A stretch of 64,000 nt of DNA, taken from assembly GCA_037954325.1 (NCBI GenBank), contig JBBMNZ010000009.1, forward strand, positions 14,262,001-14,326,000, written 5' to 3'. Shown here piece by piece: positions 28,385-41,924 of the stretch. Within the stretch, counting starts at the first letter, position 1. Every line of letters begins with the position of its first letter. The notes under the pieces were generated by a model, which was not told the origin of the DNA, did not search any database, and saw nothing but the letters and a program-made list of their open reading frames with translations. The DNA comes from Fistularia commersonii (Eukaryota; Chordata; Actinopteri; Syngnathiformes; Fistulariidae). Made by a program: the position numbers and the translations under genes.

Positions 28385-28989
28385 GACTTGCTCATAAAGA
28401 CTCTCACATTAGCACCACTCAACCTAGATCATTGTCCTCTCAAAGAAACAAAAAATCAAATGTGAACAAATCCAACTGGTATGCCAACATTAAACAGTGT
28501 GAGTAACACCCTGGATGACAGAGGACCCTCAGTGAAAACCTCCAGCAGCTCCTGTGACTCATGCAAATGAATAAAAAGGTGCCTCGTCTCTGCAAACCCT
28601 GAAACCTGAGGCCTTTGAAGAACCGTCACATGACCCAGCTCAGCTCTTCAAAGGGGGCAGATTGGGGATGGAGGCCTTTGGGTTTCACTCCACTGTCCTT
28701 GGAGTGCAAACACTATTTGTCCTTGTCACTCAGATATTGATTAGTCTGTTTAGGGATTCACCCTAATGTCAAAACACACAAACCTGTGCCAATACATATT
28801 TCTAAACCATTATAAAGCATTTAAAACCATCAAATCTGCCGACTCTTTGTATTTCCCTATGATTCAAGTCAAGGTTAAGTGGAATGAAGCACCGTGTCCA
28901 GAACAGTCAACTCTCCATGTCCTTATACAAGGACACGGTAGTCACCAAAGTCTGAGTTCTTAACTTGGTTAGCAACCACACAACTGTTA

Positions 28990-29065
28990 AGTTGAGATGA
29001 GATGAGAACAACTTTATTTATCCCGAAGGAAATTGTTGTGCCAGAGTTTCAAGCAAAAACATAAC
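28990..29065 (-). repeat. LINE 3'-tail-like fragment
   Basis: GAGATGAGATGAGA followed by CTTTATTTATCCCGAAGGA resembles the 3' tail of a fish LINE in reverse orientation. Identification is from memory and weak. Confidence 0.4.
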
Positions 29066-30954
29066 AGTAATAGATAATAGTAGGAAGGAGGGAGAATAAG
29101 AAATACAATGAAATATAATATAATATGAAATATAAAATGTCAAGGTTAAGAGACAACTTTTTGTTTTTAATGGTTCATTAAGCATTTACAATTGCTGATT
29201 TACTACTTATTTAACTCATAAAAGTTTATACTTATTATATAAACTCATAAAAGTATACTTATTAAAGAGAGACTAGAAAATGTCAAGAGTGACTGTTGTG
29301 ACCAGGTTGGCATTGGATGCTTTTGCAATGGCAAAGTCCTTTTTGCAGCCCACCTGAAATAGGATGTAGAAGGATGATATTTCTATTAGCAGCGACCAGT
29401 GTGTCTGTGTGTGTGTGTCAGGGTGGCCCGGGAATGACTAAGGCTCTGGGAACATAGAAGAAACAGACAGAGAAAAAAAAGAAGAAAAAAACAGTGAAAC
29501 AGAGGCCCGTGTGTAAGAAAAGGAAAGAGAGAGGCCGGAGGATGTAACTGTGTTTGAGAGCGACTTCAATAGGAGTCGAGTATCAGCTGAATGACCTCCT
29601 CAGAACGGAGAGGGCCCCGTCAGCCGCACACAATGGTGTGAGTGACACAATGAAAGGAGGAATGAAAGCGAGATGGGGTTTCACAGCCGACGCGGGGAAA
29701 AAGAAAACATATCCCTCCCTCTCCTCCTGTCTCACTCACTTTCTGTGTTTGGTTGGGACCACAAAGGGAGAAACACCTGAGCACTTTTTATGTCACTGAA
29801 GGAATGTGCCACTTGTGTCAGTGTGTGTGTGTGTGTGTGTGTGGGGGGGGGTGCACGCGTGTTTGTGCGCGCACGGCACAGGTGTGAGTGCAGGTCTGTT
29901 TGTGTTGTCAGACAGGAGAGGAAAAGCAGTGCCTGCATAGAACACCTGCCTGGCGTGTCTTTGAAAGTACCGCAGCTGTATGGTGGCACATACAGACGCC
30001 CGCTTGGAGCCGGGACTGGTATCTGATGAAAGCTGCATGCTCGCCAGGGAGAAACCCATGCTGGGGGAGGGCAATATTTTTTCTCAAATGTGCTTCTCAT
30101 TTATTTGGACGTGAGGGAGAGACAGTTTGTGTCTCCTTGCAGACAATACTGCAGCTTCTCTGTAATATCGAAAGCTCATTGCTAAAAACTGAACATGAAA
30201 AGAATCAAACTATTGTGCATAAAAAGAAATTGGCCAATGAAAAGGGTTTAATTAGAGTTTAATTTCAAGAATTCGCTCTGAGTGTGATGTGAATAATTTA
30301 GGGCTGGGACTGTAGTGTAATAAATTACAGAAAATTAACGCATTTCAATTGAGCTTTAATTTGGACTGGGGAACATTTCTTATTGCACATGTTCAAAAAG
30401 GAACTATTACACTGGTGCATAGGGTACATTACACGGTTTGAAGGGAAACTATTTAACAAAATAGCCAGGAGAGGCTTTAAATTGCCTGACAAAGACACCT
30501 CTGGATCTTGGTTGGGAAAAAATATAAAAAGGAAGAACCTGGTCAGTGGGCCATCGTCGAAAGGCAAACAACAGGATGAGTTTGTGGCACAATCAATTAA
30601 AATAAATAAAAATCCTGATCCGGGCAAGCATCACAGCGTTGTTGTCATGTGGCTTTGTGGTGGTGATGATGATGATGGGGGTAAGGGTGTTGATGGTGGC
30701 ACAGGTGGAACCTTGAAGGTCCGGGGATGCCCCCATCATTGCCAAAGCATTATTTGTCAGGTGGAGTTGTTGCACAGACAAGTCACTGTGTGGGTGTTTG
30801 TGTGCTCGGTATGATGGACAATAGAAATGCCGTGCCAGCAGAGAAAGAGGAGAAAGACCGAACGGTGGATGGAGCGAGGAGCCGCTGTGAAACACGCAAT
30901 GAGAAGCAAACTCTATTCTGTCCTCAGGAGATCCGTGCTGTGAACACAAACACG

Positions 30955-30956
<2 letters not shown>
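29066..30956. other. Intergenic, no gene seen
   Basis: AT-rich DNA and a GT plus G-rich microsatellite at 29820-29850. No coding content is recognised. Confidence 0.65.

Positions 30957-31020
<64 letters not shown>
30957..31020. repeat. (CA)32 microsatellite
   Basis: A pure CA run. Confidence 0.95.
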
Positions 31021-31023
<3 letters not shown>

Positions 31024-33595
31024 TGAGCCAAGCTGCATTTGTTAAGTTTTTTCTACTCTGTAAACATTCACGCAATTACTTTTGTTTAAGTATAACTCAG
31101 CCGACTGTTTGTCAAAAGGAGTGATTTCCCAAGAACTTGCGCAAAAATTCAAATGATGTGGAAAAAAGTTCATCAGAGGCATGGGAGTAACCTGAAGAAA
31201 AAGATGAAGAAGCAGAAAACATCTATAAATATTGTTCAATGATTATTCATCTCAGGTGATTGTGATTGATTTTCATATTACAAATGAGTTATCATACAAA
31301 CAGGTTCAAGATTTTTACATCATATGGTTGTTCATTTTTATTATAGAAACACACTTGGTTTTTCATGTTGTAGCCTATGCACAGTACATATAGTAAACAC
31401 ATCTTGAACCTATTCATAATAGGTATAAAGTGAAGCAGAATGTGCATGTAAACAACAGAGGACCCAGAACAGATCCCCAGGGCATCCCACTGCTGCCTGG
31501 TGCCCACTGGGATTGGCTCCAGCTCTCTTTGTGGAAACTGGACTGATGGATATTTCTCTGCTGCGGCGACATTCAAATGCTATGCCTTCTCAGATGCCTG
31601 ACAGGCTGGCGAAGAAGATGAGTCTGAGAGAGGAAGGCTCTGAGTGGCGTACCAGCATGCGTGAGTAAACTGAGGAAAAAAGCTAAAGGAGGGGAACCCC
31701 TCATCCGATGAGTCACCCGTTGGAACAGTAATAAAACTCGATTTAAGAGTGTTTTGGGAACTGTGTTTGCGCAGAGAGGCCACACACTGCAGCGCTGAGG
31801 CTCTGGCTGCCAGCAGAACACGCCAGAATAGGAAATAATAACATGAGGCCACGGCCGCCGTTGCGTGTGTGTGTGTTTGTGTGTGCACCTCGTGATTGCA
31901 AGCATCACGGCGTCACTGAGAGATGTTCCTCAGCTGCTGGAGATGGAGCGTGCAGGTCAAAATCAAGATGAGGAAAACATGGAGAGGACAGTACTCGCTG
32001 CCTTTATTACATTTAATTACACTTATCCTGTCCTCCTGTTAGTACTTTCCTTTAGCAGGGCAAATGTTCATTCCATGCGTTCCTCCGCCAAAATGCTAAA
32101 CATGCTATTTGTTCGGTCACTGTCAAAGACCACAAGGATGCTCAAATGCAGGGGGCAAAATGTACCAAATGTGTCGGGAGAGAAATGTGTAAAAAAAGGT
32201 GGTTTGGGCTGCACTTCCCACCAGGGCCTTGAGATAGCAGTTGGAGAAAAATAACAAAAAACAAACTGAACTTGGTGTCAGAGCTTTTCAATAAAAAGCA
32301 AAGTCAAATATAAGATGTGGTTAAATTGTGGAATTTGACAAAATGTATACAAATGTATACATGTCCGAAACGAGGTTCAAAAATTTGATGTAATTCTTTT
32401 ACAAAGCTGGACTGCAAAATGTACTGATTGCACATTCTTTAATTTAAAAAAAAAGGAAAACCAAGATGATAACTTTATTTAGACTTCACAAAATGTGGAC
32501 AGATCATCTCTCTTCCCTGTGATTGGCTTCCAGGTAGTGACAAAATGTCATCAAACAGACTCATCACAAAAGTCCAAGTTAAAACACAGTTTTGGGGAAA
32601 TAAATAATCAAATGGATTCTGTAGAAACAGAAATCAGCTCTTCCTGGTTCTGCCCTTGATTAGACAGTGTAAAAATTTGACCGTGGCTTGAAGGATGGAT
32701 AAACTGCATTCGCTCACATCCAAATGCAAACGTCTAAATAATCACCACCTGGATATCTGAAATCTGATGCAGACATTCCTGGTTGGAGAGTTGTGGGAGT
32801 CTTCTCACATCCCTCTCTCCCCCCAAGGGTAGCATCAACTTTAAATTAAATAGAGAAATTAATTGATAAATTAATGGCTACACAAATGTACCAAAGAGAT
32901 AGTTTGGTTTCAAGAAATGTTCATGGGTCACCTGGTGATGGTGACCCATGGTAATGAAGGAGCTATGGGAAGGTGGTCCATGTTGGAATGAACAAATTCT
33001 AGAAGGAAATTTGTCCCCTCCCACCCCAGTCTAGTCATAATCCCCCCACTTCATGTCAGGAAAAGAAGAGCAAAATATTTTTCCCAAAATGCAGTTTGGC
33101 AAGGCTGTGGTTCTCACTCACATGAAGTAGGTTCCTTGTTCCTGATCTTCGGTTCTCTTTCAATGTTCTCTCACTTGGGTCCTGTCTCTCTTTTTTTGCA
33201 ATATAAAAATAGTCATCAGGTTAATTGAATACTGGCATGTTCAACTATGGGTGTTCCTATTATGAAGACGGGGGCTGGATGTTTCTATATGTGACTCTTT
33301 GATTGACAAGTAACTGGTCCATGTTAAGCCCTGCATCTTACTTGCATACTTACTTACTTACCTCTTACGCTGCTGTGACAAAAGAATTCCCCCTATTGAG
33401 ATCAATTAAGTTTATCTTATCTAATCTTACTTTAGTGCTAGCTGATATTGGCCCCAACACCCCCAATAACCCCAAGGGTCAGTTCAAGTGGTATGGAAAA
33501 TGAATGAATAATTTTTTTTTCCCCAAGAATTGGTTTCTATTGCAGTTCGACAAGGAGACACATCATCCTGGAGTCTCTTCAGCCAGTTTCTGTAA

Positions 33596-33598
<3 letters not shown>
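31021..33598. other. Intergenic, no gene seen
   Basis: AT-rich sequence with no recognised gene or intact element. A stretch at 31440-31530 looks like an old repeat. A short tail of the form GGAAAATGAATGAATAA at 33496-33512 resembles the common fish repeat tail. Confidence 0.6.
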
Positions 33599-33640
<42 letters not shown>

Positions 33641-33662
33641 TGTTTGTGTTTGTGTTTGTGTT

Positions 33663-33718
<56 letters not shown>
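33599..33718. repeat. Compound (GT)n(GTTTGT)n(GT)n microsatellite
   Basis: A central block of regular GTTTGT hexamers (about 33640-33670) lies between two long GT runs, 120 bases in all. Confidence 0.93.
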
Positions 33719-34099
33719 CGTGCACCTCCCAGTTTGATTTGGACTGCGGTTCCTTTCCATGCCTGACCAAACATTTGCCCAATGCTGGAACCATCTTTGG
33801 TGTCCCAGTGATCGCCTGAACTGCGAGACCACAACGCGTTCTCTTGGTTTGGAGATGTTCCTGGAGGCCAAAGCTTTGCTTACACTTGTTCTCTGATTGT
33901 GGCTTTTCTTTTTTTTATTTAAACAGGCGTGAAAATCATTTACACGCATCATAGCTGCTGAATCTATAAAACCAGATGTTGGAGACTTACAGCCCTCATG
34001 CATGCAAACCACTTTGTCAACCATCAGGGTTCTGACATCCGCTTTTATCTTAACGTAGGTGTTGACGTGCCAATGTGGGTGCACAGCGGGAGGGTGTGT

Positions 34100-34147
34100 A
34101 AGTGAGTGTGTGTGTGTGTGTGTGAGTGAGTGTGTGTGTGTGTGTGA
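34100..34147. repeat. (GT)n with regular GA interruptions
   Basis: GT units broken by GAGTGAGT blocks. Confidence 0.9.
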
Positions 34148-34330
34148 GTCGGATGGAGCAGTAACACCACACAGACTGTTGGTGACTGTTCTGAATCCAG
34201 TCCTTTGAAACTCACAGCTCAATGTGTAGCAGCTAAAACTGGACAATTATCTGTGTTTTTCCATGACACTCGCATCGTTTCGTGTGTTTGTTCCAGCACA
34301 CCTGCAATTTGACGTGTTTTTTGTAGAACA

Positions 34331-34334
34331 GATG

Positions 34335-34381
<47 letters not shown>
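34331..34381. repeat. (GT)n microsatellite
   Basis: A GT run with one GTTT interruption. Confidence 0.93.
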
Positions 34382-34382
<1 letters not shown>

Positions 34383-34839
34383 TGCATCCATGCAAGGGAA
34401 CTTCATCTTTGTTTCCCAAGCAGAACTGTTTTGAAACGGTATCCCTCACACCCCGGCACTGCAAATCGACTGCTCCACATGGCAGCTCATCACAAGACTG
34501 TGAGAAGGACTTTGTTTGTGTGTTTGTATGTGTGTGTGGGTGTGTAGGGAGATGGATGGATATTCCTTGATTACCCCTCAGCCTATGGAGGTATAAGGTT
34601 AACAACCTGTGCTGTACTGACTGACAGACTACCCAAGGTGGTGCATCATCATCAGGAGCAGCATCATCATTATCCTCCTTTCTCATTATAATTGCTGAAA
34701 CAATGACTTCATGATGAAGGTTACATAAAAAACCAGCTTTGAGCCTCCGTGCATGTTCATCTGTTTCGGTGTTTCCTGTCTCAAGGTTGACTGGATGAGC
34801 TGCAACATAAAGCTATTCTCATTGGATGGAGTGGAGCAA

Positions 34840-34990
34840 TCCAAAGTCAAAGTCAAAGTCAACTTTGTTGTCAATACTGCTGAATGTGCACACATATGAG
34901 TACTGAAATAGCGTTACTCTAAGACCCACGGTGCAAAAGTACAAAAAAATTATAATTCTTGGGTCACAGAGAACAATGAACAGAGAACAA
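34840..34990. repeat. Dispersed fish repeat fragment (TCAAAGTCAA start)
   Basis: Tandem AAAGTC units lead into AACTTTGTTGTCAAT and later AGACCCACGGTGCAA, matching a widespread fish interspersed repeat as I remember it. Class is uncertain. Confidence 0.45.
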
Positions 34991-35329
34991 TGAACAACAA
35001 CAAATTATGTTGAGGATTTATCAATCTATCTGTCTATCTATCTGTTTGACTGTCTGTCATATCCCTCTGCTGAGTGATATCCCATGCGGCACTCTATTCA
35101 TTACTGCAAGTCTTTAAATTTTGTCTGCACTCACATTCCCTCATCAAAGCATGACAGCAACCTCATGTCTTCTTCCAATTCCCTGGCCTCTTTCATTTGG
35201 CAGGTTCCTATAGGGCATGACTTGCCAGGCGCCCTCATCATTATTTCTCTCATGGACATTGAAGCAATTCTAATATAATGTCACCAGAACTTTGTAGCTG
35301 TTAGCAATGCTATATGAGATTGTTGCTGC

Positions 35330-35622
35330 CTGACCCTCCCAACCCTCATACTGCCCCTTTCTCTATCACAGTCTTGCTTTCTATCTTTCTGTACCCATCT
35401 CTTGTTCTCTCTCTTTCTACTCCAGTTTTAGACAGAAGGCTGTCCACATTGAGCCCGGATCTGTCCCAGGTTTCTTCTCAGCTGCTGTATTCAAATGCTT
35501 GCTAATTGGGGACTGTCATTCATTTTAAAGATTGTGGTCCACACCTGCTCTACATGTAGAAGTATCCTGAGACAATTGTGTTGTGATTTGGCGGCATCTA
35601 AATAAAATCTGGCTTGACTTGA
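35330..35622 (+). repeat. Dispersed repeat, copy 1 (tail AAATAAAATCTG)
   Basis: This segment and 46610-46905 share a colinear order: CTCTCTTTCTAC, AGACAGAAGG, a CCCA/TATTGAGC block, GTCCCAGG/GTCCAAGG, GTGCTTGC-like, ACCTGCTCTA/ACCTGCTAAA, TTGTTGTGATTTG and AAATAAAATCTG. The ending matches the widespread fish GCGCTATATAAATAAAATTG tail carried by many LINE/SINE copies. Both copies are diverged. Confidence 0.65.
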
Positions 35623-36990
35623 CATCTTCTCAGAGTTTATCCATGCAACTTGAACCAGAAATATAACTTTGTTTTACATTTTATCTGTATATGTATATAA
35701 ATATATATGTTTAAACTATAACACTTTAACAACCCCACCTCCTTCCTGGAAGTTCTCTTGATGGAGTGATTTATAACGGTCGATTGCAGCTCAGGGAAAA
35801 CACAAGTGACAGATGGGAGCAAACGATTAAGCCAGACCTGAAACTAAAAGTGGTCTCTATCAGGAACCCAGCCTCCAACCCCAGCACGAAGAGCAGTTGG
35901 GAGTCGAATCAGCAACCTGAGCCAGTAAGCTGTGACTGCTTGCCGTCTGCCTGCGTTTCCTGAGGATTTGAAAAAGGTTTTGGTTTACCCTGTGGCAGGA
36001 CTTTTCATTTCTTTTGTTGTTCGTCTTTCAATTGAACTGAAGCAACATTTAAAAAAAATAGAAAGAGAATTTTAGGACCTGCTGAGCCCCTGGTTCTGTA
36101 AATAAAGGATGACCCAGAGTGTGACAATGAAACAGTAACCGGAAAATGTTTAGTTAATGTCAAACTAAGCCGTCTCCTATTGAGCAAGACCCGTGTGTGT
36201 TTGTGTGTTTTGTTTCAATGTATATGTGTTTCATTTCCTGTACGTGTGTGTATTATTTCTCCCTGCTGAAATGCCCCACAGCATCCTGACTTTAAAACAA
36301 ATACAGTTGGAGGTACGCTTATTGAAAGGCCAAGAGAGACACCGCAGAGGAAAAGAGAGAGGGAGGGAGGGAGAGAGAGAGAGGGAGCAGGAGATTGTCA
36401 AATAAACTGGTGGCCTCCAACATCTTGTTTATCTCATCCAGTTTACCAGTGACTCACACTAAATATGTTTGTGTTGCTGAAATGAGAGTACATTAGCACT
36501 GGCCTGTGCTATTGTGTATGCGCAGCATCACATTGGCCTGATGTGACACGTGCACGTTTGTATGTACATCTGCAGTAATTTGTTTTACTCTTGGGTGTAT
36601 TGTGCCTCCCCTCCCCAGTATGGAGGTGTTATGGCGTGGACATGTGCAGCGTGGCAGTGGAGGAGCCAGGGTGGCCTATCTAGCACTGGTATGTACTCCA
36701 AAGTGTATGTTTAGTTTTTGTCTTGTTTTGTTTTTGCTACCGCTGCCGTTCTGCTTATGGTGGCACATGGACATGTCAGCGATGCATTGTGGGAACATGC
36801 ACCTTTGACTGCTGAAGTTTGTCGGCTATTATTTTTGAACGTTTTATTTTGTCACTCTGTTTTTAGACATTTTATCCCCTCTTATACCACAAACATCACT
36901 TCAATCAATCAACTTGTATTAATTCATTCCTCCATTATTTAAACTGACTGGAGCCAATCACAAGTGCCACTTGTGCAAAGGGGGTTTAAA
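35623..36990. other. Intergenic, no gene seen
   Basis: No coding content. A GA-rich repeat lies at 36355-36392. Confidence 0.65.
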
Positions 36991-36992
36991 TC

Positions 36993-37212
36993 AGGGCGGG
37001 TCACCTGTCATTCACACATCCATCCATAGAGATATCCAATCATTTATCCTGTCAGTGGACAACTTAGAGTCTTTAATGAACCTGGCAGCTGTTTTTGGAT
37101 TGTGGGAGGAAGATGGAGAACCTGGGGAAAACAAAAGCAGGAAAACCAGGGGGAGAAAATGCACAGAGACAACCCGTAAACCCGTAGAAACCTGTAGCCT
37201 TACCACCGTGAG
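36993..37212 (-). repeat. tRNA-derived SINE-like repeat, reverse orientation
   Basis: The plus strand reads CATTCACACATCCATCC, then GACAACTTAGAGTC, then TTTTTGGATTGTGGGAGGAA, then GGGAGAAAATGCA, and ends TACCACCGTGAGC. This is the reverse complement of the same common fish repeat seen forward at 62160-62470. Its promoter end would be at the right. Confidence 0.6.
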
Positions 37213-40070
37213 CCTTAGACAGCCAGCTTGTGCTTTATATAATGTAATTAATTGACATTTCCCAAAATTAATTGAGTACAATTTTCCCACAACTTAAGTA
37301 TAAGCAAAAATGAAAAATCAAAACATGTTTGCTGGTTGATGAGGTTCATGTTTTTATTTACTCCTCATACAAACAGCTCATATAAACCGGACATTCTTTC
37401 ACCACAATTAAAATTAAAACAAAATCAGATTCCATCACAGAATCATAACCAAGGAGTCAAAGTAAATAGAGTACAAATTGGACGGAGAAGCACAGGGGAT
37501 GTTACGGGTCAGAAATGTAGATAATCAAGATATTCAACTGGGAATGTGTGTGTATGTGTGTGTATGTGTGTGCATGCGTTTGTGTGCATCTATTTGTTAT
37601 TACAAATCTTGGGGCTCAAACTTTGAGATGCAGAACTTCTTTCTAAAAATCTGCCCTGTTGACTTTGTTTTTGTGAAAGTCGTTAACAGCTGCTCTGGCT
37701 CTAGTTCTGGATGAAACACGGTTCTGGTTTTAGCTCAGAGCTTGAACCTGAATCCCAGTCCTCTGCTATATCGCTTCATGTTTAGACCCCCAGCTGACAG
37801 CTGCTGGGCGCTAATCGGCACAGACGACTATAACTCTTAAGGTCGGTTATGTGTGGTGGATGAGGTGCAGGCTTGTGTCTTTTTGCCTACAGGGACTAGG
37901 CAAAAGCAACGTAACTTAGAAAGTCCACATTGCAATGTGCAAGTGAAAAAGTATTGATAGCATTAGCCCATTAAACAATATCTTTCTGTGAAGTTTGAAG
38001 GCTAGGTGCAGCCAATAATAGCACTGCCCTGTGAGCTAAAGTAGCACACTAGCAACTCTCTCACACAGGGAAACTGAAATGGGTTTTTACAATGCTAGGC
38101 TACTTTGAGGTTATGGAGACATTTATCTAGAACTGTTGGACAGGGGTGGGCCTGGATACCGTCATGGTGTACTATATAGTACTTCAAAGGGCTAAAATGT
38201 ACAAAAACTCTGTATTAATTTTTCTTGCTTGGCAGCTGCACTACAAACTGGTCGAGGTACCTCTCAGATAACAAAATCCTTTTTGGGGTGCTTAGTGACT
38301 TGCTCAGGAGAACGTTGTTGTCTTGGGGTCAAACAGACAACCTGCTGATGAGCAGCCTCATGTCACGGAACCGGGGGGAAGATGCTACTCTTTCATGGCT
38401 GCTGGTTGGCTGTTTAGCTGCCGTCCACTTCCTCCGCTGTCTCCCCTGCTTTACAATTCAGGCTTCAGTAACTGGTGTCAGAGAGGAAGGGCATTACTTG
38501 TGTGTTCCCGTACGCTGTAGAACTGCCTCTGCGTGACTGTGCTAACAAAAGGGTGAATCATCACATCTTTGTCTGAATCTCTTCCCGCCGTGGACTTTTG
38601 TAAATATTTGAGAGGGACTGTTGACATGAAGATAACACTGACTAATGGATGTACAAGCTAGGACTCTGAGGAGGCGGGAGGGTGGGGGGGATGGGTCTGT
38701 GGGAGTGATGGAGAAAAGGATGAAGGGAAGGGAATGAGGGAGAGAGAGATAAAATTTTAAGGAGGGATGAAAATGTGGTTGCCGACAGAGTGTGGTGAAA
38801 TGCAGAGAAGAGTGGGTGGAAGGTGAATGATATGATGACGGGGATGAATGAAGAGGTGAGAGGGTGAAGGGGCAGGTGGGATAAACCAAGACGTGAACCT
38901 GGTAAGGGGAAACGTGAAATCTGGGTCTTGTTGGAGGATGCTGTAAAGGATCCCGGTGGTTTGGGTTCTTTGAGAACAGGAGCTCTGACATTCAGCCCTG
39001 TCATTCTCCACCTTGAATTCAAAGAAGAAGCTGCTTCTAGCCCCCCCCCCCAACTCAAATCCATCCACCCCACTGCCCAACCCCAGCCCAATCCCTGCCC
39101 ATTTCAAAAGGGACAAAGGGAGACAGGGCCTGAAAGAAACTCTCCTCACTCTGTTTAGTTTAAGATTATATCAATATTGATAACACTGACAGTAACGCTC
39201 TTTTTTGGGCAGGTTTACTTCACTGGTTGGGGAAAAAGGGACTCAACAGCTGCTCTCTGGTGCACAGAGTAGCTCGCGTCTCTGTGACAATCACAAAAAA
39301 AAAAAAAGACTCATCATCTTGATTGAAGTGTCATACTAGGGCAAATCCCATCCAAACTCCTGCCTTGGTTTCATCTGTTGAGCACAGCGGGAAGAGCCTC
39401 ATGTCACACCCGTGCTCTCCAACAAATTGGTCATTCATCGGCTTCTCTGGGCTGAGAGAGCATCGAGACTGCAGTGGATGCAAGACTTCAAGCCCCCTTG
39501 TAGGGGGTCTCCAGCTTGGACTGTCGCCTTCACTCAGCAGGCTCGTTTGAAATGACGAGAATCCCGAGACGTCATGATTCCTCAGGGATTTATTCCTTAT
39601 TTTAAAGCAACAGTTGGAACTGGATTTAGAGTCTCATACTCATTTTTACCACCAGCTATCACACTGCTCTAAGAGAATCTGACTCATGCACAATCGTGAC
39701 CCGACAGCCTACTCTGATACCCTGCCATCAGTGTGAACCCTCTGGCGTCAGTGTAACGGCCCAGGGCTTGACTGACAAGCTGCAGCATTTACAGTTTTAA
39801 GCCATCAGGGCCAGAACATACCGAGCCAGGGGCTGACTGAAGCCGGCTGGCCCCTGACCTTCACATCACATGACTATAAGATCAGCCCAGCCACTCATCC
39901 TGTGTCATCCAAGGCCAAATTTGGGTGGTGGGGGGACCGAAGTGGGAACAGATGTGGGCCACGTTTCGGCCAAGCGTTCATTGCTCTCTCGGGACAGATA
40001 TTGCGGTCTGACCAGAAGCGATGCAGCTTTTTTTTCCTCAGGAGCAGCTCTTTGGTTTGATCCACAAAAA
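37213..40070. other. Intergenic, no gene seen
   Basis: Contains a G/GA-rich stretch at 38670-38880 that leaves long but meaningless open frames, a C run at 39040-39050 and an A run at 39295-39308. No gene recognised. Confidence 0.65.
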
Positions 40071-40074
<4 letters not shown>

Positions 40075-40118
<44 letters not shown>

Positions 40119-40131
40119 TATATATATAAAA
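40075..40131. repeat. (AT)n microsatellite
   Basis: AT units with one AAAATAT interruption. Confidence 0.92.
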
Positions 40132-40538
40132 GATAGAATAGTGGACGAGGACTGTCTCTGATGGAAGCTATATCAAGCTCCACAAAGCAGATCATGCATG
40201 AATGTATTAGAGAGCTGGATGCAAATTGTCATGGTTGCCAAATTTCATGCTGTTGGACATTGAGCCCCAAAGACACCCTCTCACTCCTACCCCTACCCAC
40301 TGTTCACTTACACGATTGGATTTTTGTTTTCTTTCAGAGTCAGGACCCTCATAAAATGGGCCATTTAATTTTGCATGATTTGTTATCCCAGGGCTGGATC
40401 TCTCAAAAGTTGAAAATTTAATTTAACAGACTCTACTTGTTTTGTAGAGTCTACTGCTTGTTTTGTCTTGAAGATTGATCTGTTTTGGAAATTCAAACAT
40501 AGCTAGCTGCTCTGAGCTATGTAACTGTGGATGACATT

Positions 40539-40658
40539 TGCGCCAGGGGAGCAGTTAAGGGTTCAGCACCTTGCTCAACAACACTTCGACACACTAGAAG
40601 GGAGCAAGGAATGTTCAGTTCCAAAGACACCTCTACCTATTGCGCCACGCTGCCCCCA
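40539..40658 (-). repeat. tRNA-derived SINE-like fragment, reverse orientation
   Basis: GCAGTTAAGGGTTCAGCACC, then TTGCTCAACAACACTTCGAC, ending ATTGCGCCACGCTGCCCC, is the reverse complement of a fish tRNA-type SINE (promoter GTGGCGCAAT end at right). Confidence 0.65.
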
Positions 40659-40889
40659 GTGGAAGCACACCATCTTATCTAATATGATTTGATGAAGCCA
40701 TATGTGTCTGGTTATATGTTGCAATCCCCATGCTCTAGCCTTCTGTGCATCCCCAAGGTCCTGGAAAGAACTGTTTACGAGAGAGCCTTATCTTTTCCTG
40801 CATCAGCATACTGGAACAGTCTGCCCCTTAACATCATTCAAACCTGCTATGTCGATGTCCCTGCTATGTTGATGTCTCAAAAGCAAAGC

Positions 40890-41480
40890 AAAGATGTGCA
40901 GCACGGTGGCAGAGTATTGTTAGCGTTTCCCCTAAGAATGTTTCTGCTTTCAATACGGGGGGCTTCCTGCTGAGCCAACTGGCCCATGAGACAATGTAGT
41001 CAAATGCGCCTGCGGGGAACCCAACAAAATCAGGTAAAAATTCACCTTCAATGTAATTATCTCAGAACTAGTTATTTTATTAACGCTTTAAAATGGGAAA
41101 GCTCACATTGATTCAAATGTAAAGCAATGCCTGGTTAATATTACTACACATGATAATACTGAAAAAGTCTCCTTGCGCCCATCCCCATATAATCTCGGGT
41201 ACTCAAGGGTATTTATATGGTATTTCAGATTTTTTGTATTTATTTGTAATTTGTTAAGCATGTAAATTAGTGTCATGCTACTTTATGCTTGTTCCCCCGT
41301 GCCCACATGGGTTTCCTCCGCATTGTACCGTTTTCCCCCACAATGCAAAAACATGCAGGGGGTTCATTGGATGTTTCCATCCCCATTGAACCCCCTACTC
41401 TGGTATTGGCAGAATAAATGGATTGACTGTGTGTCTTATGGATTTGTGTCCTGCTCTTATCCTCTCTCATTTGTATAGCA
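40890..41480 (+). repeat. Broken fragments of a common fish SINE-like repeat
   Basis: A head fragment (GCAGCACGGTGGCAGAG) near 40898 and an inner fragment (CACATGGGTTTCCTCCG ... CCCCCACAATGCAAAAACATG) near 41303-41357 belong to the same repeat type as 62160-62470, separated by unrelated sequence. A separate tail-like piece (GAGCGCTCTATAAATG) lies at about 41491. Confidence 0.5.
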
Positions 41481-41924
41481 CTTTGATGGAGAGCGCTCTA
41501 TAAATGTATTTATTATTGTTTTTTTATTATTTCACAAATTATCTCCTCCCTCCTCCCAACAGTACTATAAATCTGAATCAGCGGCTCTGTCCAAAACACT
41601 CCAGACTCTCAAAGGCCTGCCAGCAGAAGGCAACCAGGTTGATTTGCAAAATAAAACACTGGCAGGCTCCAGAATATAAATCTCCTTAATAAAACTTAAT
41701 ATCTGCACAAAAAACAGACACCACAGGATATTTGGAAATTGCCAGTGAGGTTGTCATCTGTGTCAGTGACCTAGACGAGACACAGAATTTTACAAAATCA
41801 CATCACAGCCAATCCGATCTACCACTTCCCACCTTATGGTACAAAGTTTCATCCCACACTCAACCACACATTCAAAAACATGATCAATTTTGTATTGTAT
41901 CAGATGTGCCACAGTTATTTAGAC

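Noticed and set aside
31440..31600. Possible LINE coding remnant (frame with GPRTDPQGIP)
   Set aside because: Too short and degraded to assign to any family.
33563..34246. 227-residue minus-strand open frame rich in His-Thr and Gln-Thr
   Set aside because: Produced by GT microsatellites read on the other strand; no conserved content on either side.
38542..39149. Overlapping 130-149 residue minus-strand frames rich in Pro, Ser and His
   Set aside because: Low-complexity translation of a GA/G-rich stretch; no similarity to known proteins that I can see.
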